A stretch of 64,000 nucleotides of DNA. It comes from Acidisarcina sp. GTDB taxonomy: Bacteria; Acidobacteriota; Terriglobia; Terriglobales; Acidobacteriaceae. The notes below the pieces were generated by a model. The model worked only from the letters and a program-made list of their open reading frames with translations. It had not been told where the DNA came from and ran no database searches. Below, in pieces: positions 1-9,832 of this stretch. The position numbers and the translations under genes are program-made. The stretch spans positions 186,001 to 250,000 of the forward strand of contig DATLIY010000009.1 in assembly GCA_035539175.1 (NCBI GenBank). The letters are read 5' to 3'. How positions within the stretch are numbered: the first letter of the stretch is position 1; each line of letters begins with the position of its first letter.

Positions 1-1549
1 AACTGGTGCCGTCATTGCCGTGGTAGATGTAGCGCGTCTCTCCCGTGGCGCGGTCGCGCCGTTGAAAGACAACCGCAGCATCGGTCTGGTCGAAGTAGTG
101 GTTCTCGATCTTGATCTCGACACGCGGATCATGCGCAAGATCCGGACCGTCGAAGTTGTACGAGGGATAGGGTGGATCCGGGCGTGAGATAAACCATTCG
201 GGATGCTCGATGACCCACGGCGAATCAATGCCCATGTGGTTGGGCACCATGTCGCTGGCAAGTCGAATGCCGCGTGCGTAGGCGCGATCCCGCAGATTGA
301 TGTAGGCCGGTTCCCCGCCCAGATCATCGGCAATGCGGTAGTCAAAGAGTGAGTAGGCGGACGCTACGGCATCGGCGTTTCCGCAGAGTTGCTTGATGGT
401 CTTCGATGCACGGCTGCGTTCCCAGACTCCGATCAGCCAGAGAGAATTCATCCCCCGGCGCGCAAGCGTGTCCAGCTCTTCGTCAGGAATCTGGTCCAGC
501 CGTTCGATGGCTCTTCCATACTGCCTGGAGAGCTGCGCCAGCCATACATACGTGCTCTTGGCAATCAGTACCGCAGTCGGCATCCAGTCGCGATCGGGGC
601 TGAACTTCTCGTATTCATGGGCTGCGTCGCCAAACTCCGGAACCTCGGACTGGCTCGTCAACGAAGGCCATTGCTGCTCTCCCCTCTCGCGGCGTCGCCG
701 TGCGGCATCAGCAGCCCGGGCTGCCGCCTCCGCTTCGGCAGCGGCCTGCGACTCCGGCGTTGGCGGATGAAACTGGAACCAGATGGCCAGCTCCTCTTCA
801 TGCAGGACATCGCCCGCAATCTGCAGAAAGCGATCCAGACTCGCCCCCAGCAGCGGCTTCCACGTCTTGCGAATCACAGCAAGCTGTTCGCTGAGAGATT
901 CCGGAGCGGCCAGCGCGGGCGCCCGCAGCAGCTCAAAAAGGCTCATTCGCTGCGTTTCATCGACCTGGATCAGCGGACGCGTGGCAAAATATGCGGGCAG
1001 CTTCTCCCCAACCTGCTTGTATGCGGTTTGCTCTGCGAGACTCTTGTCGTCGAACAGCTCCTCAAATGGCCGGAATGCCTGGTTGCGATTGGCCATCCAG
1101 AGCAGCATCATCTCTTCCAGCGCGGCGGCCCGATGGGATGCGCCGTCTGTCGAGCCTGCCAGCCATTGCTTCGGGGTTTGCAGTCCCTGGTAGACCGTTG
1201 TTCCGGGAAATTGCTCCACGAAGGACAAGAGCATCCTGTCCAGTTCCTTCGGCCCGATCTGGCCGGAGATCCAGGCGAGTGCGTCCGTCATTACGGCAGG
1301 ATCCAACTGCTTCCGATAGCTGGCGATGACCGCATGGCTAGCCTCGTCAATCAGTCCCATGACATAAAGTGCGCCTGCATGCACCACACGCCGTGGATTC
1401 TTCTGCACGTCACGTATCTGGTTCATTCGATGGGCAAATTGGCGGCTGGCTGACAGATTCGCGAAGACCACGTTGCCTGTGAAAGAAAACAGGTTCCCCG
1501 CAAATTGATAGCGGTCGCGCGCGCCCTTAGAAATATGAAATTCCATCAT
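1..1549 (-). CDS. GH13 alpha-amylase-family glycosidase (3' end outside window)
   Basis: The reverse strand is open from an ATG-ATG pair at 1549/1546 to the left edge, giving about 516 codons of a longer protein. A weak AGG precedes the start. Residues 1 to about 330 form a mostly helical region of unknown role with a charged Ala/Arg/Glu-rich stretch near 270-300. From about residue 360 the GH13 barrel begins (ARRGMNSLWLIG), and conserved region I is clear near residue 432 (DMVPNHMG), followed by FDGPDL and NHYFDQTDA. The family cleaves or transfers alpha-glucosidic bonds. No signal peptide is visible, so a cytoplasmic enzyme of glycogen, maltose or trehalose metabolism is inferred. The catalytic regions II-IV lie outside the window, so the substrate cannot be assigned. 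The long N-terminal extension is unusual for GH13. Confidence 0.85.
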   Translation of the reverse strand, partial: MMEFHISKGARDRYQFAGNLFSFTGNVVFANLSASRQFAHRMNQIRDVQKNPRRVVHAGALYVMGLIDEASHAVIASYRKQLDPAVMTDALAWISGQIGPKELDRMLLSFVEQFPGTTVYQGLQTPKQWLAGSTDGASHRAAALEEMMLLWMANRNQAFRPFEELFDDKSLAEQTAYKQVGEKLPAYFATRPLIQVDETQRMSLFELLRAPALAAPESLSEQLAVIRKTWKPLLGASLDRFLQIAGDVLHEEELAIWFQFHPPTPESQAAAEAEAAARAADAARRRRERGEQQWPSLTSQSEVPEFGDAAHEYEKFSPDRDWMPTAVLIAKSTYVWLAQLSRQYGRAIERLDQIPDEELDTLARRGMNSLWLIGVWERSRASKTIKQLCGNADAVASAYSLFDYRIADDLGGEPAYINLRDRAYARGIRLASDMVPNHMGIDSPWVIEHPEWFISRPDPPYPSYNFDGPDLAHDPRVEIKIENHYFDQTDAAVVFQRRDRATGETRYIYHGNDGTS

Positions 1550-1717
1550 TTGCCTGTCATCCCCGAATCAACCTGCCAACCATCATGCCAGATGGAACAC
1601 AATAACGGCATTCTGCGATTCTGCCCAGTGCTTTTCCGCCCTCATTGAAAGAGGGTGGCCACCAAGAAAATGCCTGCAGGAATCCTCCACGTTGCTCCCT
1701 GCATCAAAAATGATGGC

Positions 1718-1732
1718 ATAATGAATCATTAT
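1718..1732. promoter_or_regulatory. Palindromic operator candidate of the toxin-antitoxin pair
   Basis: A perfect 7-1-7 inverted repeat, ATAATGA-A-TCATTAT, ends 11 bases before the antitoxin ATG and just before its GGAGG ribosome-binding site. MbcA/ParS/Xre antitoxins commonly repress their own promoter, so this is the natural operator candidate. The palindrome is seen; the role is inferred. Confidence 0.5.
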
Positions 1733-1743
1733 TGGAGGTTGTG

Positions 1744-2187
1744 ATGTCCGCCGCCTTGATCCTCCCCAATGCTGTTGGATATGCCGTCGATGTCTCGGCA
1801 GATCTGTCTGATCCGAAGACGCAGAAACGCTTAAGCCCGGCTGCGATCAAAGGCTTTCTGCGGATAATGGAGAAATGGCGCATTAAGGACTCCGACGCGC
1901 GGAAGTTGCTCGGGGGGATGTCGACCGGGTCCTTTTATGGACTGAAAAAGGAAGCTGCCCCGCGCACGCTCGATCAGGATACGCTCACCCGCATCTCGCT
2001 GCTGATTGGCATCTTCAAGGCGCTGAATATCCTGTACAGCGAATCGCTGGCCGACGCGTGGATCAACCTGCCCAACCGCAACTCGATGTTCCGCGGTGTC
2101 ACGCCGCTGGCATACATGATCCAGCGCGGGCAACCCGGCATGCTGCACGTGCGCCAAATGTTGGATTCCCGCCGGGGTGGACAATGA
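1744..2187 (+). CDS. MbcA/ParS/Xre-family antitoxin
   Basis: A 147-residue protein expected to neutralise the RES toxin encoded immediately downstream. The ATG at 1744 is preceded by GGAGG at 1734-1738, so the in-frame TTG at 1732 is rejected. The N-terminal half (residues about 25-80) looks like an Xre-type helical DNA-binding region. The C-terminal half (about 80-145) carries the antitoxin/ParS signature: a helix with LLIGIFKALNILY, then WINLPN and a conserved PLAYMIQ segment ending in a helix with VRQML. The stop codon overlaps the toxin start in an ATGA, so the two are translationally coupled. Autorepression through the palindrome at 1718-1732 is likely. The pairing of this fold with a RES-domain protein is well established for MbcT-MbcA and related systems. 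Confidence 0.88.
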   Translation: MSAALILPNAVGYAVDVSADLSDPKTQKRLSPAAIKGFLRIMEKWRIKDSDARKLLGGMSTGSFYGLKKEAAPRTLDQDTLTRISLLIGIFKALNILYSESLADAWINLPNRNSMFRGVTPLAYMIQRGQPGMLHVRQMLDSRRGGQ

Positions 2188-2894
2188 TCGTCGCGACCAG
2201 CGAAATTCGCTGGAATGACACGCACCGGCTGATCCCCTCGAAGTACAGCGCAAGCGGCACCGTGCTCTCCCGCCTTTCAGAGGATGAAAGCGACCTGCAC
2301 GCATGGATGGAGCTCGATAGCGCCACCAATGACCGCCTGCTGGGCGAGGAGGGTCTGCTGCCGGGTATTGGCATCCACGAGCTGGTATACGGCGTCGGCT
2401 ACGCGCACATTGTGAATGCCGCCTTCACCCATGCCGCACCCGAAGGAGGGCGCTTCAACAACCATGAGCGAGGGGCATGGTATGCCGGCCTGGAACGTGA
2501 GACCTCGCTTGCGGAGGTGGCATTCCACAAGCTGCGCCAGCTTGAGGAGGTCGATTGGGACCAGGAAGAGACTGGCACCTACGATGATTATCTGGCGGAC
2601 TTCGCGACCGAAATGCACGACCTCAGGCCCTCAAAGCCAGCGTTTAAGAAATATCTCCGGCCCGGACCGATTCCAGACTGCTACGCGGACTCACAGCAGC
2701 TCGCCACAACTCTTCTTGAGCAGCAATCGAACGGGATTCTCTACCCGAGCGTCAGGCGAAAGGAAGGCACCTGCGTGGTCTGCTTTCGGCCTGCGCTGGT
2801 CTATCACGTGCGGCAGGATGCTCGCCTTGAACTCCGGCTCCAGGCTGGACGAGAATTTCGCCCTGCGGACGTCCGCGAAGTGAAGATTCCATGA
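2184..2894 (+). CDS. RES-domain toxin (probable NAD+-degrading)
   Basis: A 236-residue RES-domain protein. Known members, such as MbcT, degrade NAD+. The start is the ATG at 2184, which overlaps the antitoxin stop by four bases; upstream codons of the open frame lie inside the antitoxin gene and are not used. The family's Arg, Glu and Ser are visible at R90 (GGRFN), E111 (ERETSLAEV) and S189 (ILYPSVR). The length is slightly greater than the 150-200 residues of compact RES toxins, because of an N-terminal extension of about 70 residues and a loop around 120-160. No signal peptide or membrane segment is seen, so it is expected to act in the cytoplasm. It is the second gene of a two-gene operon. 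Confidence 0.9.
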   Translation: MIVATSEIRWNDTHRLIPSKYSASGTVLSRLSEDESDLHAWMELDSATNDRLLGEEGLLPGIGIHELVYGVGYAHIVNAAFTHAAPEGGRFNNHERGAWYAGLERETSLAEVAFHKLRQLEEVDWDQEETGTYDDYLADFATEMHDLRPSKPAFKKYLRPGPIPDCYADSQQLATTLLEQQSNGILYPSVRRKEGTCVVCFRPALVYHVRQDARLELRLQAGREFRPADVREVKIP

Positions 2895-3092
2895 AATAAA
2901 GATCCCCGTGGAGGAAAGGCTCCTATAGCCGGGTGCAGTCAGGAGACATACCTGGTAAGGCCGAGCCGCAATCCATTCGCACATAGCCGGATGTGTAGCG
3001 ATTTGGGAACATGGGACCAAAACGGTCTCGTGGCTGTTCCTCCCGGAATACCCGGCAGAGGCACCGGCTGCTAGTGCTTTACTATCTTAGAT

Positions 3093-3926
3093 ATGCACCC
3101 GCGCAGCCTTGTGTTTCTTGCCCTTCTTCTGCTGGTTCCGACTTTTGCCCTCAAAGCTCAAAGCTCCCCTACCAGGGAATGCGACCTGAAGTCACTCCAG
3201 ATTTGTGCCCTGCACGTTGCACAAGACGAAGTGGGGATCATCACGATGCCCTTCCATCTGACAGGGGCCAATCTCCTTTGGATCGCCCCTTTTGGAGTGG
3301 GCACTGGAATTGCCCTCGACAAAGACGCAGAAGCGCTCCGCTCCCTGGGCGTCGATAAGAACCGGGAGGACAGATTTCGCAAGGTCTCCGATTATGGAGG
3401 ACTTTACGGTCCAGCGGCTGCCGTAGGAGCCGGATATATTGCCGGCAGCGTCCTGCACAACGATCATCTGCGCGAGACGGCGGTTCTTGCAGCAGAAGCG
3501 ATGGCCGATTCCATGATTCTCAATAAAGGGCTCGGATATGCGATTGATCGCCAGACACCCAGGCAGGGCGACGGTACAGGGCGATTCTGGCCGCATGGCA
3601 CGAAGACATGGCCAGATGGTCAATCCATGGCTTCGGATCACTCCATTTTGGTGTGGTCCTTTGCTCACGTGGTCGCATCGGAATACAACAGCTTCGCAAC
3701 CAAGGCACTTGTCTACTCTCTGGCAACGACAGTCTCCGCCTCGAGGGTGGTGGCACGCGAACACTTTCCCTCCGATGTCTTTGTGGGGAGCGCGCTGGGC
3801 TACGTTATCGGTGGATATGTTGTTCGTCGCCGCCTGACGGAAAGCACCTGGGATAAGTTCGCCCTTTCGACAGTTGGGACGCCAAACGGAAGAGGAATGC
3901 AACTCTCCTATAATTTTGCACGTTGA
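3093..3926 (+). CDS. Secreted PAP2-family phosphatase
   Basis: A 277-residue protein with a signal peptide (residues 1-23, ending near FALKAQ) and the three phosphatase motifs of the PAP2 superfamily. Motif 1 is KGLGYAIDRQTP near residue 148 (Lys and Arg). Motif 2 is degenerate, SMASDHS near 182, where the family normally has PSGH; the His is kept. Motif 3 is SRVVAREHFPSD near 220 (Arg, His and Asp kept). The family removes phosphate from lipids or small molecules outside the cytoplasm. It probably works in the periplasm or at the membrane, on an unknown phospholipid or isoprenoid phosphate. The ribosome-binding site before the ATG is poor. It stands alone, about 200 bases after the RES toxin. 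Confidence 0.82.
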   Translation: MHPRSLVFLALLLLVPTFALKAQSSPTRECDLKSLQICALHVAQDEVGIITMPFHLTGANLLWIAPFGVGTGIALDKDAEALRSLGVDKNREDRFRKVSDYGGLYGPAAAVGAGYIAGSVLHNDHLRETAVLAAEAMADSMILNKGLGYAIDRQTPRQGDGTGRFWPHGTKTWPDGQSMASDHSILVWSFAHVVASEYNSFATKALVYSLATTVSASRVVAREHFPSDVFVGSALGYVIGGYVVRRRLTESTWDKFALSTVGTPNGRGMQLSYNFAR

Positions 3927-4005
3927 ATCTGCAATAAGGACAAGAAGCCAGCCAATGGATAGGGAATCCCCGATCCAGATTGCGTCTATCTCAATTCCTC
4001 AATAT

Positions 4006-4044
4006 TTCTCACTGCATGGAGAAGACTTCTCCATGCGGTGAGGA
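4006..4044. repeat. 39-nt near-perfect palindrome
   Basis: Two 19-base arms (4006-4024 and 4026-4044) are complementary around the single centre base at 4025. Seventeen pairs are Watson-Crick and two are G-T, and the inner 11 pairs are perfect. It lies about 80 bases after the PAP2 gene and 93 bases before the GH43 start. There is no T-run behind it on either strand, so a simple intrinsic terminator is not convincing. An operator, an RNA hairpin in the GH43 leader or a cruciform are alternatives. Confidence 0.7.
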
Positions 4045-4136
4045 TTGGACAGGCCGGTCTTTTGCGCGGCGGCTGTGGTACTCTTTCGGTGTTCGAGAAA
4101 ACGGTTTCTCACTCTTCCTGCAACCACGGATCCGCC

Positions 4137-5180
4137 ATGAAACTTCGACTCGCCTCTACCCTCACCCTGCTGCTACTTGCGCTCTCCGCCCTGCAGTCGA
4201 TGCATGCACAGCAGCCGCGTGCTCTCAACCTGACAGGGGAGTTTGGGGGAACCCACGATCCTTCCATCATCAAAGCGGGCGGCATCTGGTATGTCTTCGC
4301 CACTGGGAAAGCTCATGAGGGCGGCCAGTTCCAAATTCGCTGCTCGTCGAATCTGACCGAATGGAAGCTGTGTGGCCACGTCTTCGACGAGATCCCGGCA
4401 TGGATTCGCAAAGACAGCCCGGGAACCGAGGAGTTATGGGCGCCGGATATCTCCTATGTGAACGGCGAATACCGCCTCTATTATGCCTATTCGCTCTTCG
4501 GCAAGAATCTCTCCGGCATAGCCCTGGCAACAAACAAGACGCTGGATCCGAACAGTCACGATTACAAATGGGTGGACCACGGGCTGGTTCTGCGCTCCAC
4601 GGCGCAGGATGATTTCAACGCCATTGATCCTAACTTTGTCCGAGACACGAAGGGGCATGACTGGCTTGCCTTCGGCAGCTTCTGGACAGGCATCAAGATG
4701 AGGCGGCTGGATGAGCAGACTGGCCTGCTGTCAAAAACAGACACAAAGCTCTACTCCCTCGCTTCGCGCCGTAAGCCGCAGAATGCTCCACCGCCGTCGC
4801 CCAATCTACCGCCGGACTGGGAGGCGGTGGAGGCCCCGTTTGTCGTGGCTCATGGTGGCTACTACTACCTGTTCGTTTCCTGGGATCTCTGCTGCCGCGG
4901 CACGAAGAGCAGCTATCGCACGATGGTGGGCCGCTCGCGGCGGATCACCGGTCCATACGTGGACAAGGATGGAGTGGCCATGACGCAGGGAGGCGGCTCC
5001 GCATTGCTGACAGCGAACGCCCACTGGCTTGGCCCCGGGGGAGAATCGGTGCTGATGCAGACGGATGGCAACGACCTGCTGGTATTTCATGCCTACGACG
5101 CCCGCAGCGGAAAACCCGCTCTGCAGATTTCGACGATGACATGGCAGGATGATTGGCCACACGCTGCCTTGCAGCAGTAA
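4137..5180 (+). CDS. Secreted GH43 arabinanase/arabinosidase
   Basis: A 347-residue secreted glycoside hydrolase of family 43, which uses a five-bladed propeller to cleave arabinan or related pentose polymers with inversion. The ATG at 4137 is chosen because it opens directly into a signal peptide (residues 1-24, LLLLALSAL core, ending HAQ); the frame is open upstream but without a plausible start. The three catalytic acids are visible: general base D41 in GGTHDPSII, pKa-modulating D164 in NAIDPNFV, and general acid E232 in AVEAPFV. Endo-1,5-alpha-L-arabinanase is the most likely activity from the overall pattern, but GH43 specificity is hard to read from sequence. It is convergent with the GH95 gene (12 bases between the ends), and both fit hydrolysis of plant or exopolysaccharide side chains. 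Confidence 0.88.
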   Translation: MKLRLASTLTLLLLALSALQSMHAQQPRALNLTGEFGGTHDPSIIKAGGIWYVFATGKAHEGGQFQIRCSSNLTEWKLCGHVFDEIPAWIRKDSPGTEELWAPDISYVNGEYRLYYAYSLFGKNLSGIALATNKTLDPNSHDYKWVDHGLVLRSTAQDDFNAIDPNFVRDTKGHDWLAFGSFWTGIKMRRLDEQTGLLSKTDTKLYSLASRRKPQNAPPPSPNLPPDWEAVEAPFVVAHGGYYYLFVSWDLCCRGTKSSYRTMVGRSRRITGPYVDKDGVAMTQGGGSALLTANAHWLGPGGESVLMQTDGNDLLVFHAYDARSGKPALQISTMTWQDDWPHAALQQ

Positions 5181-5192
5181 AGATCTCACATC

Positions 5193-7793
5193 CTAAACCG
5201 CGGTGAACTCCAACCGATAGGTTTCCCCTTGACGCATCGCCAGCCGCACGGTCGATGCATCGCCACCTGTACCGGGGACCGGCTGAAACGCCCCGTGGAC
5301 CTGTCTCGATAGACGCTGAACCCTCTGCCCCTGGGGTGAGCGGAAGAGATGTTCTCCATCCTGCAGAGAGCGGATGACCGCGGATGATTTGCCATCCGCC
5401 CACTCAATATCCACTTCCAATCCGCCACGCGCTCGCAGTCCCTGGATAGAGCCGCTCTCCCACGCTCGCGGGAGAGCAGGCAAAAATGCAATCTCGCCAG
5501 CATGACTCTGCAGCAGCATCTCCGCCATGGCTGCCGTCGCGCCAAAGTTGCCGTCGATCTGGAAGATAGATGCTGGGCGAGCCTGCCGCTCTGGCATCGT
5601 CTTTGCTCCGGTGCTGCGCTTCAGAGCCTTGACCATCGCTTCGCCGGTGGGATGCGTATCGAAGAGATTGTCGCCGGTGCTGTGCTCCATCAACATCTTC
5701 AGCGACTCCCACGCCATGTCTCCGTCGCCAAGCCTGGCCCACAATCCAATGGCCCAGGCACGGCTCCATCCCGTATATGCACCACCGTGAGCCAGGCGCC
5801 GCTCCAGCGACTTGCGCGCGGCGGCGGCTAGCTCCGGCGTAGCACGTGGAGTAATCTGCGCGCCGGGATAGAGCGGATACAGGTGGGACATGTGCCTCTG
5901 GCCAGGCTGATCTTCCTCGAAATCCACCGACCACTCCTGGAGTTGGCCATAACGGCCTGTCTTGTATGGCGGCAGGCGTTTGCGCGCAACCGACAACCGG
6001 GAGACAAACTCCTGATCGAGATCGAGCAGGGAGCCTGCCTGAATGCAGTTGCCAAACAACTCCGAGATTAGGGCGATGTCCATGGTGCAACCGCTGCTTA
6101 CCTGAGCAGATTTGCCATCAGGCGCCAGAAAGCTGTTCTCCGTCGAAACGGAAGGACACGTGGTGCATCCTCCGCTGCCATCTTCGATAATCCACGCAAG
6201 ACAGAACTCCGCTGATGCCCTCATCACTGGATAGGCGGTCTGCCTTAGGTATTCTTTGTCGCCGGTAAAAAGGTAGTGTTCCCATAGGTGCGCGCACAGC
6301 CACGGCCCGCTCATCGCGAAATTTGCCCAGGTTGGGTCAGAAGACTCCATGCCTGCTCCGACGGGTGCCGACTGCCGCCACAAATCGACATTATGATGCG
6401 AGACCCAGCCTGGCGCTCCGTAGTTCACCATCGCAGTCTTCTTGCCGTTAACGCTCAACTCCTGAATCAGATTGATCAGAGGCATGTGGCAATCGGATAG
6501 ATTGCACGTCTCGACGTGCCAGTAGTTCATCTGCGTATTGATATTCGTCGTCCAGTTACTGCTCCACGGTGGACGCAGTTCGTCATTCCAGATGCCTTGA
6601 AGATTCGCCGGCTGCGTTCCTGGTCTCGAACTTGCAATCAACAGATAGCGTCCGTAGTTGAAGTAGAGTGCGAGCAATGCCGGATCAGATTTCAATGCAA
6701 AGTCAGCTACACGCTGATCGGTAGGAAGCGAAGAAGCCACTGCTGGCTTGCCCAACTGGAAGCGAACTCTGCGGAACAATTTGCGATGGTCCTGCTGGTG
6801 CCGCTCCAGCAGATCGTCAAAACTTTCTGCGCCTGCGGCGGAGGGCGCCTTGGTTGCCGACGCCACAACTTCATCGAGTGGAATATCCGGATCCACCGCA
6901 TAGCTGCGGAACCCCGTCGCTGCTCCAATCACAAGGGTCACGGCACTTGCATCCTGAATCCGGAGACTACCGTCCGGCTGCGCAATAACCTTGCCCGCCT
7001 GGGTGCGTGCCTGTAGAAGCGCAGCGAAGTGCATCCCCTTCCCTACCACATCGCTATATTCGATTGGGTGATCGCTCTTCCGGTACTGTGGAACCGACTC
7101 GCTGGGTGCCTTCCCTGTCAGCAGGATCGCGCCATGCTTCGCTTCGGACTTTGACCGCAACTGGCTCGTCAGCTTTACCGTGCAGCTAAGTGCCGCCGGC
7201 TTGCTGGAGGTCAGACGGCACACGATGATTTGATCTGGAGCTGATACAAATACCTCGCGCGTATAGTGCGATTCTCCAACCTGGTAGTCCACTCGTGCCA
7301 CCGCCGCATCAAGATCCAGCGAGCGGCGATAGGACTGCACCTCTTCCTGGTGATCCATCTCTATTGTCAAATCGCCGAGCGGTTCATAAGCCTGGCCAAA
7401 AGGTCCCTGCATCTTGCGGCACTCTTCGTCCGCGGCTCGGTAGTTCTTCTCCTCCAGAACAAGCTTGCGAACAACAGAAAGGTGCGCCCTGGCTGCAGGA
7501 TTGTTCCAATCACGCGGTGCGCCCGACCACAGCGTATCTTCGTTCAGCGCGATTCGCTCTACCTTTGCTCCGCCGAACACCATTGCGCCTAAACGTCCAT
7601 TACCCAGAGGCAAGGCGTCTGCCCACTGTTCGGCAGGCTGCTCAAACCAGATAGAGAGATCGCCCTTTGTGGCACTGCTCGATGGCGGTATCCGATTTCT
7701 TTTAGACTCGGCAAATGCTCCCGAAGAAGAAAGGTTGACAGCACTGGCGGTTGCAGTGAGCAGTTCCACAAATCGACGACGCGTAACAGACAT
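5193..7793 (-). CDS. GH95 alpha-L-fucosidase-type glycoside hydrolase, Tat-exported
   Basis: An 866-residue GH95 enzyme, a family that releases alpha-1,2-fucose or alpha-L-galactose residues. The ATG at 7793 is chosen because it begins a twin-arginine signal (MSVTRRRF) and has a GAGAAGAGA stretch before it; 32 further upstream codons are not needed. The N-terminal beta domain starts at [18 protein letters not shown], a GH95 hallmark that includes LGAMVFGG and NEDTLWSG. The catalytic (alpha/alpha)6 region has GIWND, the NINTQMNYW segment bearing the Asn residues that assist the base, a STENSF Glu candidate for the general acid, and FQIDGNFG near the end. Export in folded form to the periplasm or outside is inferred. 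It pairs with the convergent GH43 gene rather than with an obvious transporter. Confidence 0.9.
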   Translation of the reverse strand: MSVTRRRFVELLTATASAVNLSSSGAFAESKRNRIPPSSSATKGDLSIWFEQPAEQWADALPLGNGRLGAMVFGGAKVERIALNEDTLWSGAPRDWNNPAARAHLSVVRKLVLEEKNYRAADEECRKMQGPFGQAYEPLGDLTIEMDHQEEVQSYRRSLDLDAAVARVDYQVGESHYTREVFVSAPDQIIVCRLTSSKPAALSCTVKLTSQLRSKSEAKHGAILLTGKAPSESVPQYRKSDHPIEYSDVVGKGMHFAALLQARTQAGKVIAQPDGSLRIQDASAVTLVIGAATGFRSYAVDPDIPLDEVVASATKAPSAAGAESFDDLLERHQQDHRKLFRRVRFQLGKPAVASSLPTDQRVADFALKSDPALLALYFNYGRYLLIASSRPGTQPANLQGIWNDELRPPWSSNWTTNINTQMNYWHVETCNLSDCHMPLINLIQELSVNGKKTAMVNYGAPGWVSHHNVDLWRQSAPVGAGMESSDPTWANFAMSGPWLCAHLWEHYLFTGDKEYLRQTAYPVMRASAEFCLAWIIEDGSGGCTTCPSVSTENSFLAPDGKSAQVSSGCTMDIALISELFGNCIQAGSLLDLDQEFVSRLSVARKRLPPYKTGRYGQLQEWSVDFEEDQPGQRHMSHLYPLYPGAQITPRATPELAAAARKSLERRLAHGGAYTGWSRAWAIGLWARLGDGDMAWESLKMLMEHSTGDNLFDTHPTGEAMVKALKRSTGAKTMPERQARPASIFQIDGNFGATAAMAEMLLQSHAGEIAFLPALPRAWESGSIQGLRARGGLEVDIEWADGKSSAVIRSLQDGEHLFRSPQGQRVQRLSRQVHGAFQPVPGTGGDASTVRLAMRQGETYRLEFTAV

Positions 7794-7890
7794 TCCGAAT
7801 CTCTTCTCCCGATCTACCCCTGAATCATATTCGTTCAGGAGCCTTTCGGGTCGAGAATGTGTAAAGATCAAGCACCGGAATGCAGGCACT

Positions 7891-9744
7891 TCAATCCAGG
7901 CAGAAAGAGCTCACCTGGCGAAGGCCGCGAACAGCATTCCCAATGAATATGGCATCCGCGGATTCCAGATCATGCACCTTCAGAACACTTTCCTGTGCGG
8001 TCGCATCGGTTTCCAGAAGATGGCGGCGGAGGATCCCTGGCAGTACACCGGAGCTGAGTGGCGGGGTCAGAAGTTTCCCTTCCCTGTGCACAAAGATGTT
8101 GCTGATTGCGCCTTCCGTCACCTCCCCTCTTTCGTTGAGGAAGATCACTTCGTCGAATCCATCTCGCTGTGCTGCCTGATATTCCTGCTCATATAGATCT
8201 CGATGCGTTGTCTTATGACGGAGAAACACATCCGGGGAAGAGGTGCGCTTGCTGGAGAGGCGGATACGCGCGGTCTTCTGGTGGACGGTTTGCGTGGTTG
8301 AAGTGACGACCACCTTACCCTCTGCATTTAGCAGAAGCCTGACTCGATATCGAGACCCAGCCGCAAACAGGCCCGCGTGTTCTTGCAGTTGCGAAGAAAC
8401 ATCGGCACGGCAGAACGGGAAGCTAAAGTAAGCCGCGGAGGACTCCAGCCGATCCAGATGCATCGGTAGAAACTGGTACGTTCCATCCCACAGCATCGTC
8501 TCAATCAGTTGAAACTCCTGTATGGAACGGGTAAGAAACTCTGCCTTCAACAGGCACTCCCTGTACTCATCCGCCGGAACCGAATCCGCAACGATTCCGC
8601 CGCCAACGCCCATGTGCGCCTCTCCTGCCTTCAAGACGAGCGTGCGAATTGCAACGTTGAATGTGGAGGTCCCATTCGGAGATAGAAAACCGATTGCACC
8701 GGTATAGACTCCACGCGGATGTCCTTCCATCTCATGAATGATCTGCATGGTACGAATCTTGGGGGCTCCGGTGATGGAGCCACTTGGGAAGATACCCTTA
8801 AAAATGTCGTAGTACGAGAGCCCAGTCCGCAGTTCGCCGGAGATGGTTGAAGTCATTTGCAACAGTGTCTGATATGTTTCAACAGAAAAGATGTCCTCAA
8901 CCCGGACGCTTCCCATCTTACAGATTCGTCCAAGGTCATTGCGAAGCAAGTCCACGATCATCACATGCTCACTCCGGTTCTTCTCGTCATTCTGGAGCCG
9001 GATAGCCGCCAGGGCGTCGCTTGCAGCGTCCAGCCCGCGCGGCATAGTGCCCTTCATTGGCCGCGTATAGATTCTGCCATGATCGATTCTGAAGAATAGC
9101 TCGGGAGAAAGCGAAAGGATGTGGTGCCCGACCACGTTCAGAAATGCGCCATACGCCACGGGCTGATGTCGCAGCAACGCAGCAAAGGCAGCCGCGGGGG
9201 AAACCTCCACCGGAAGGCACACACTGTCAGTAAAGTTGACCTGGTAGGTATCCCCAGCAGCAATATACTCTTTGATTTTCCGGATGTTTTGACAATATTC
9301 CTCCTCGGAAATCCCCAGAGTTACATGCTCCGCGAGACGAAGCGGTATCTCCTCTAATGGCTCGTCCCCGAAAGGCAGTGATGGATTCCCCTCGAAGCTC
9401 CCAGTTTCATGGTCAAAGACGAGTGGGCTTTGATAGACGCCAAACCACGCAAGCGGCAAACCATGTGGAGTGGTAGAAACGCCGGCGGTGCGCTCAAAAT
9501 GGTAACCGCACTCATAACCAAGGAAGCCCGCAACATAAAGCCCGCGCGCTAAAGCTTCTTCTATCTGATGGAAGAGATGCGGAATATCGTCAAGGGTCCA
9601 GGCTGTTAGAGTCTCTATTGCATTCAGGAACACAAAACTCCGCTTGTTGACAGCATCGAAGCGCGCCGTCTCGAGGAGGATGGAATCCGGGCTGCGGGCT
9701 ATGAACGCGTGCACTTGCCGCGGAAGCTGGGTCCATCGATTCAA
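7891..9744 (-). CDS. pabBC: PabB-PabC fusion: aminodeoxychorismate synthase component I / lyase
   Basis: A 617-residue bifunctional enzyme of p-aminobenzoate and folate synthesis. Residues about 1-375 are the chorismate-binding PabB domain: the [10 protein letters not shown] segment with the active-site Lys, [10 protein letters not shown], the SITGAPK motif and [10 protein letters not shown]. Residues about 380-617 are a class IV PLP aminotransferase-like PabC lyase, with KTTHRDLYE carrying the PLP Lys candidate, and [12 protein letters not shown]. The start is a TTG at 9744 with GGGAGGA six bases ahead; the ATG at 9749 is out of frame and stops at once. No glutaminase PabA partner lies nearby. 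It reads divergently from the sigma-factor gene. The fusion is common in several phyla. Confidence 0.93.
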   Translation of the reverse strand: MNRWTQLPRQVHAFIARSPDSILLETARFDAVNKRSFVFLNAIETLTAWTLDDIPHLFHQIEEALARGLYVAGFLGYECGYHFERTAGVSTTPHGLPLAWFGVYQSPLVFDHETGSFEGNPSLPFGDEPLEEIPLRLAEHVTLGISEEEYCQNIRKIKEYIAAGDTYQVNFTDSVCLPVEVSPAAAFAALLRHQPVAYGAFLNVVGHHILSLSPELFFRIDHGRIYTRPMKGTMPRGLDAASDALAAIRLQNDEKNRSEHVMIVDLLRNDLGRICKMGSVRVEDIFSVETYQTLLQMTSTISGELRTGLSYYDIFKGIFPSGSITGAPKIRTMQIIHEMEGHPRGVYTGAIGFLSPNGTSTFNVAIRTLVLKAGEAHMGVGGGIVADSVPADEYRECLLKAEFLTRSIQEFQLIETMLWDGTYQFLPMHLDRLESSAAYFSFPFCRADVSSQLQEHAGLFAAGSRYRVRLLLNAEGKVVVTSTTQTVHQKTARIRLSSKRTSSPDVFLRHKTTHRDLYEQEYQAAQRDGFDEVIFLNERGEVTEGAISNIFVHREGKLLTPPLSSGVLPGILRRHLLETDATAQESVLKVHDLESADAIFIGNAVRGLRQVSSFCLD

Positions 9745-9832
9745 TCCATTCCTCCCTTTTTCGCCTTCCGAACTTGCGGATGGACGGCTGGCTGCGTGTA
9801 TCAGTCTCGCTGCCGGACATGACGGCTATACT

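Noticed and set aside
389-1453. 354-codon open frame on the plus strand
   Set aside because: It is antisense to the GH13 gene, whose minus-strand frame shows clear family motifs; the plus-strand translation has none.
5193-7889. Longer GH95 start at 7889
   Set aside because: The Tat signal begins at the ATG at 7793; the upstream codons would bury it.
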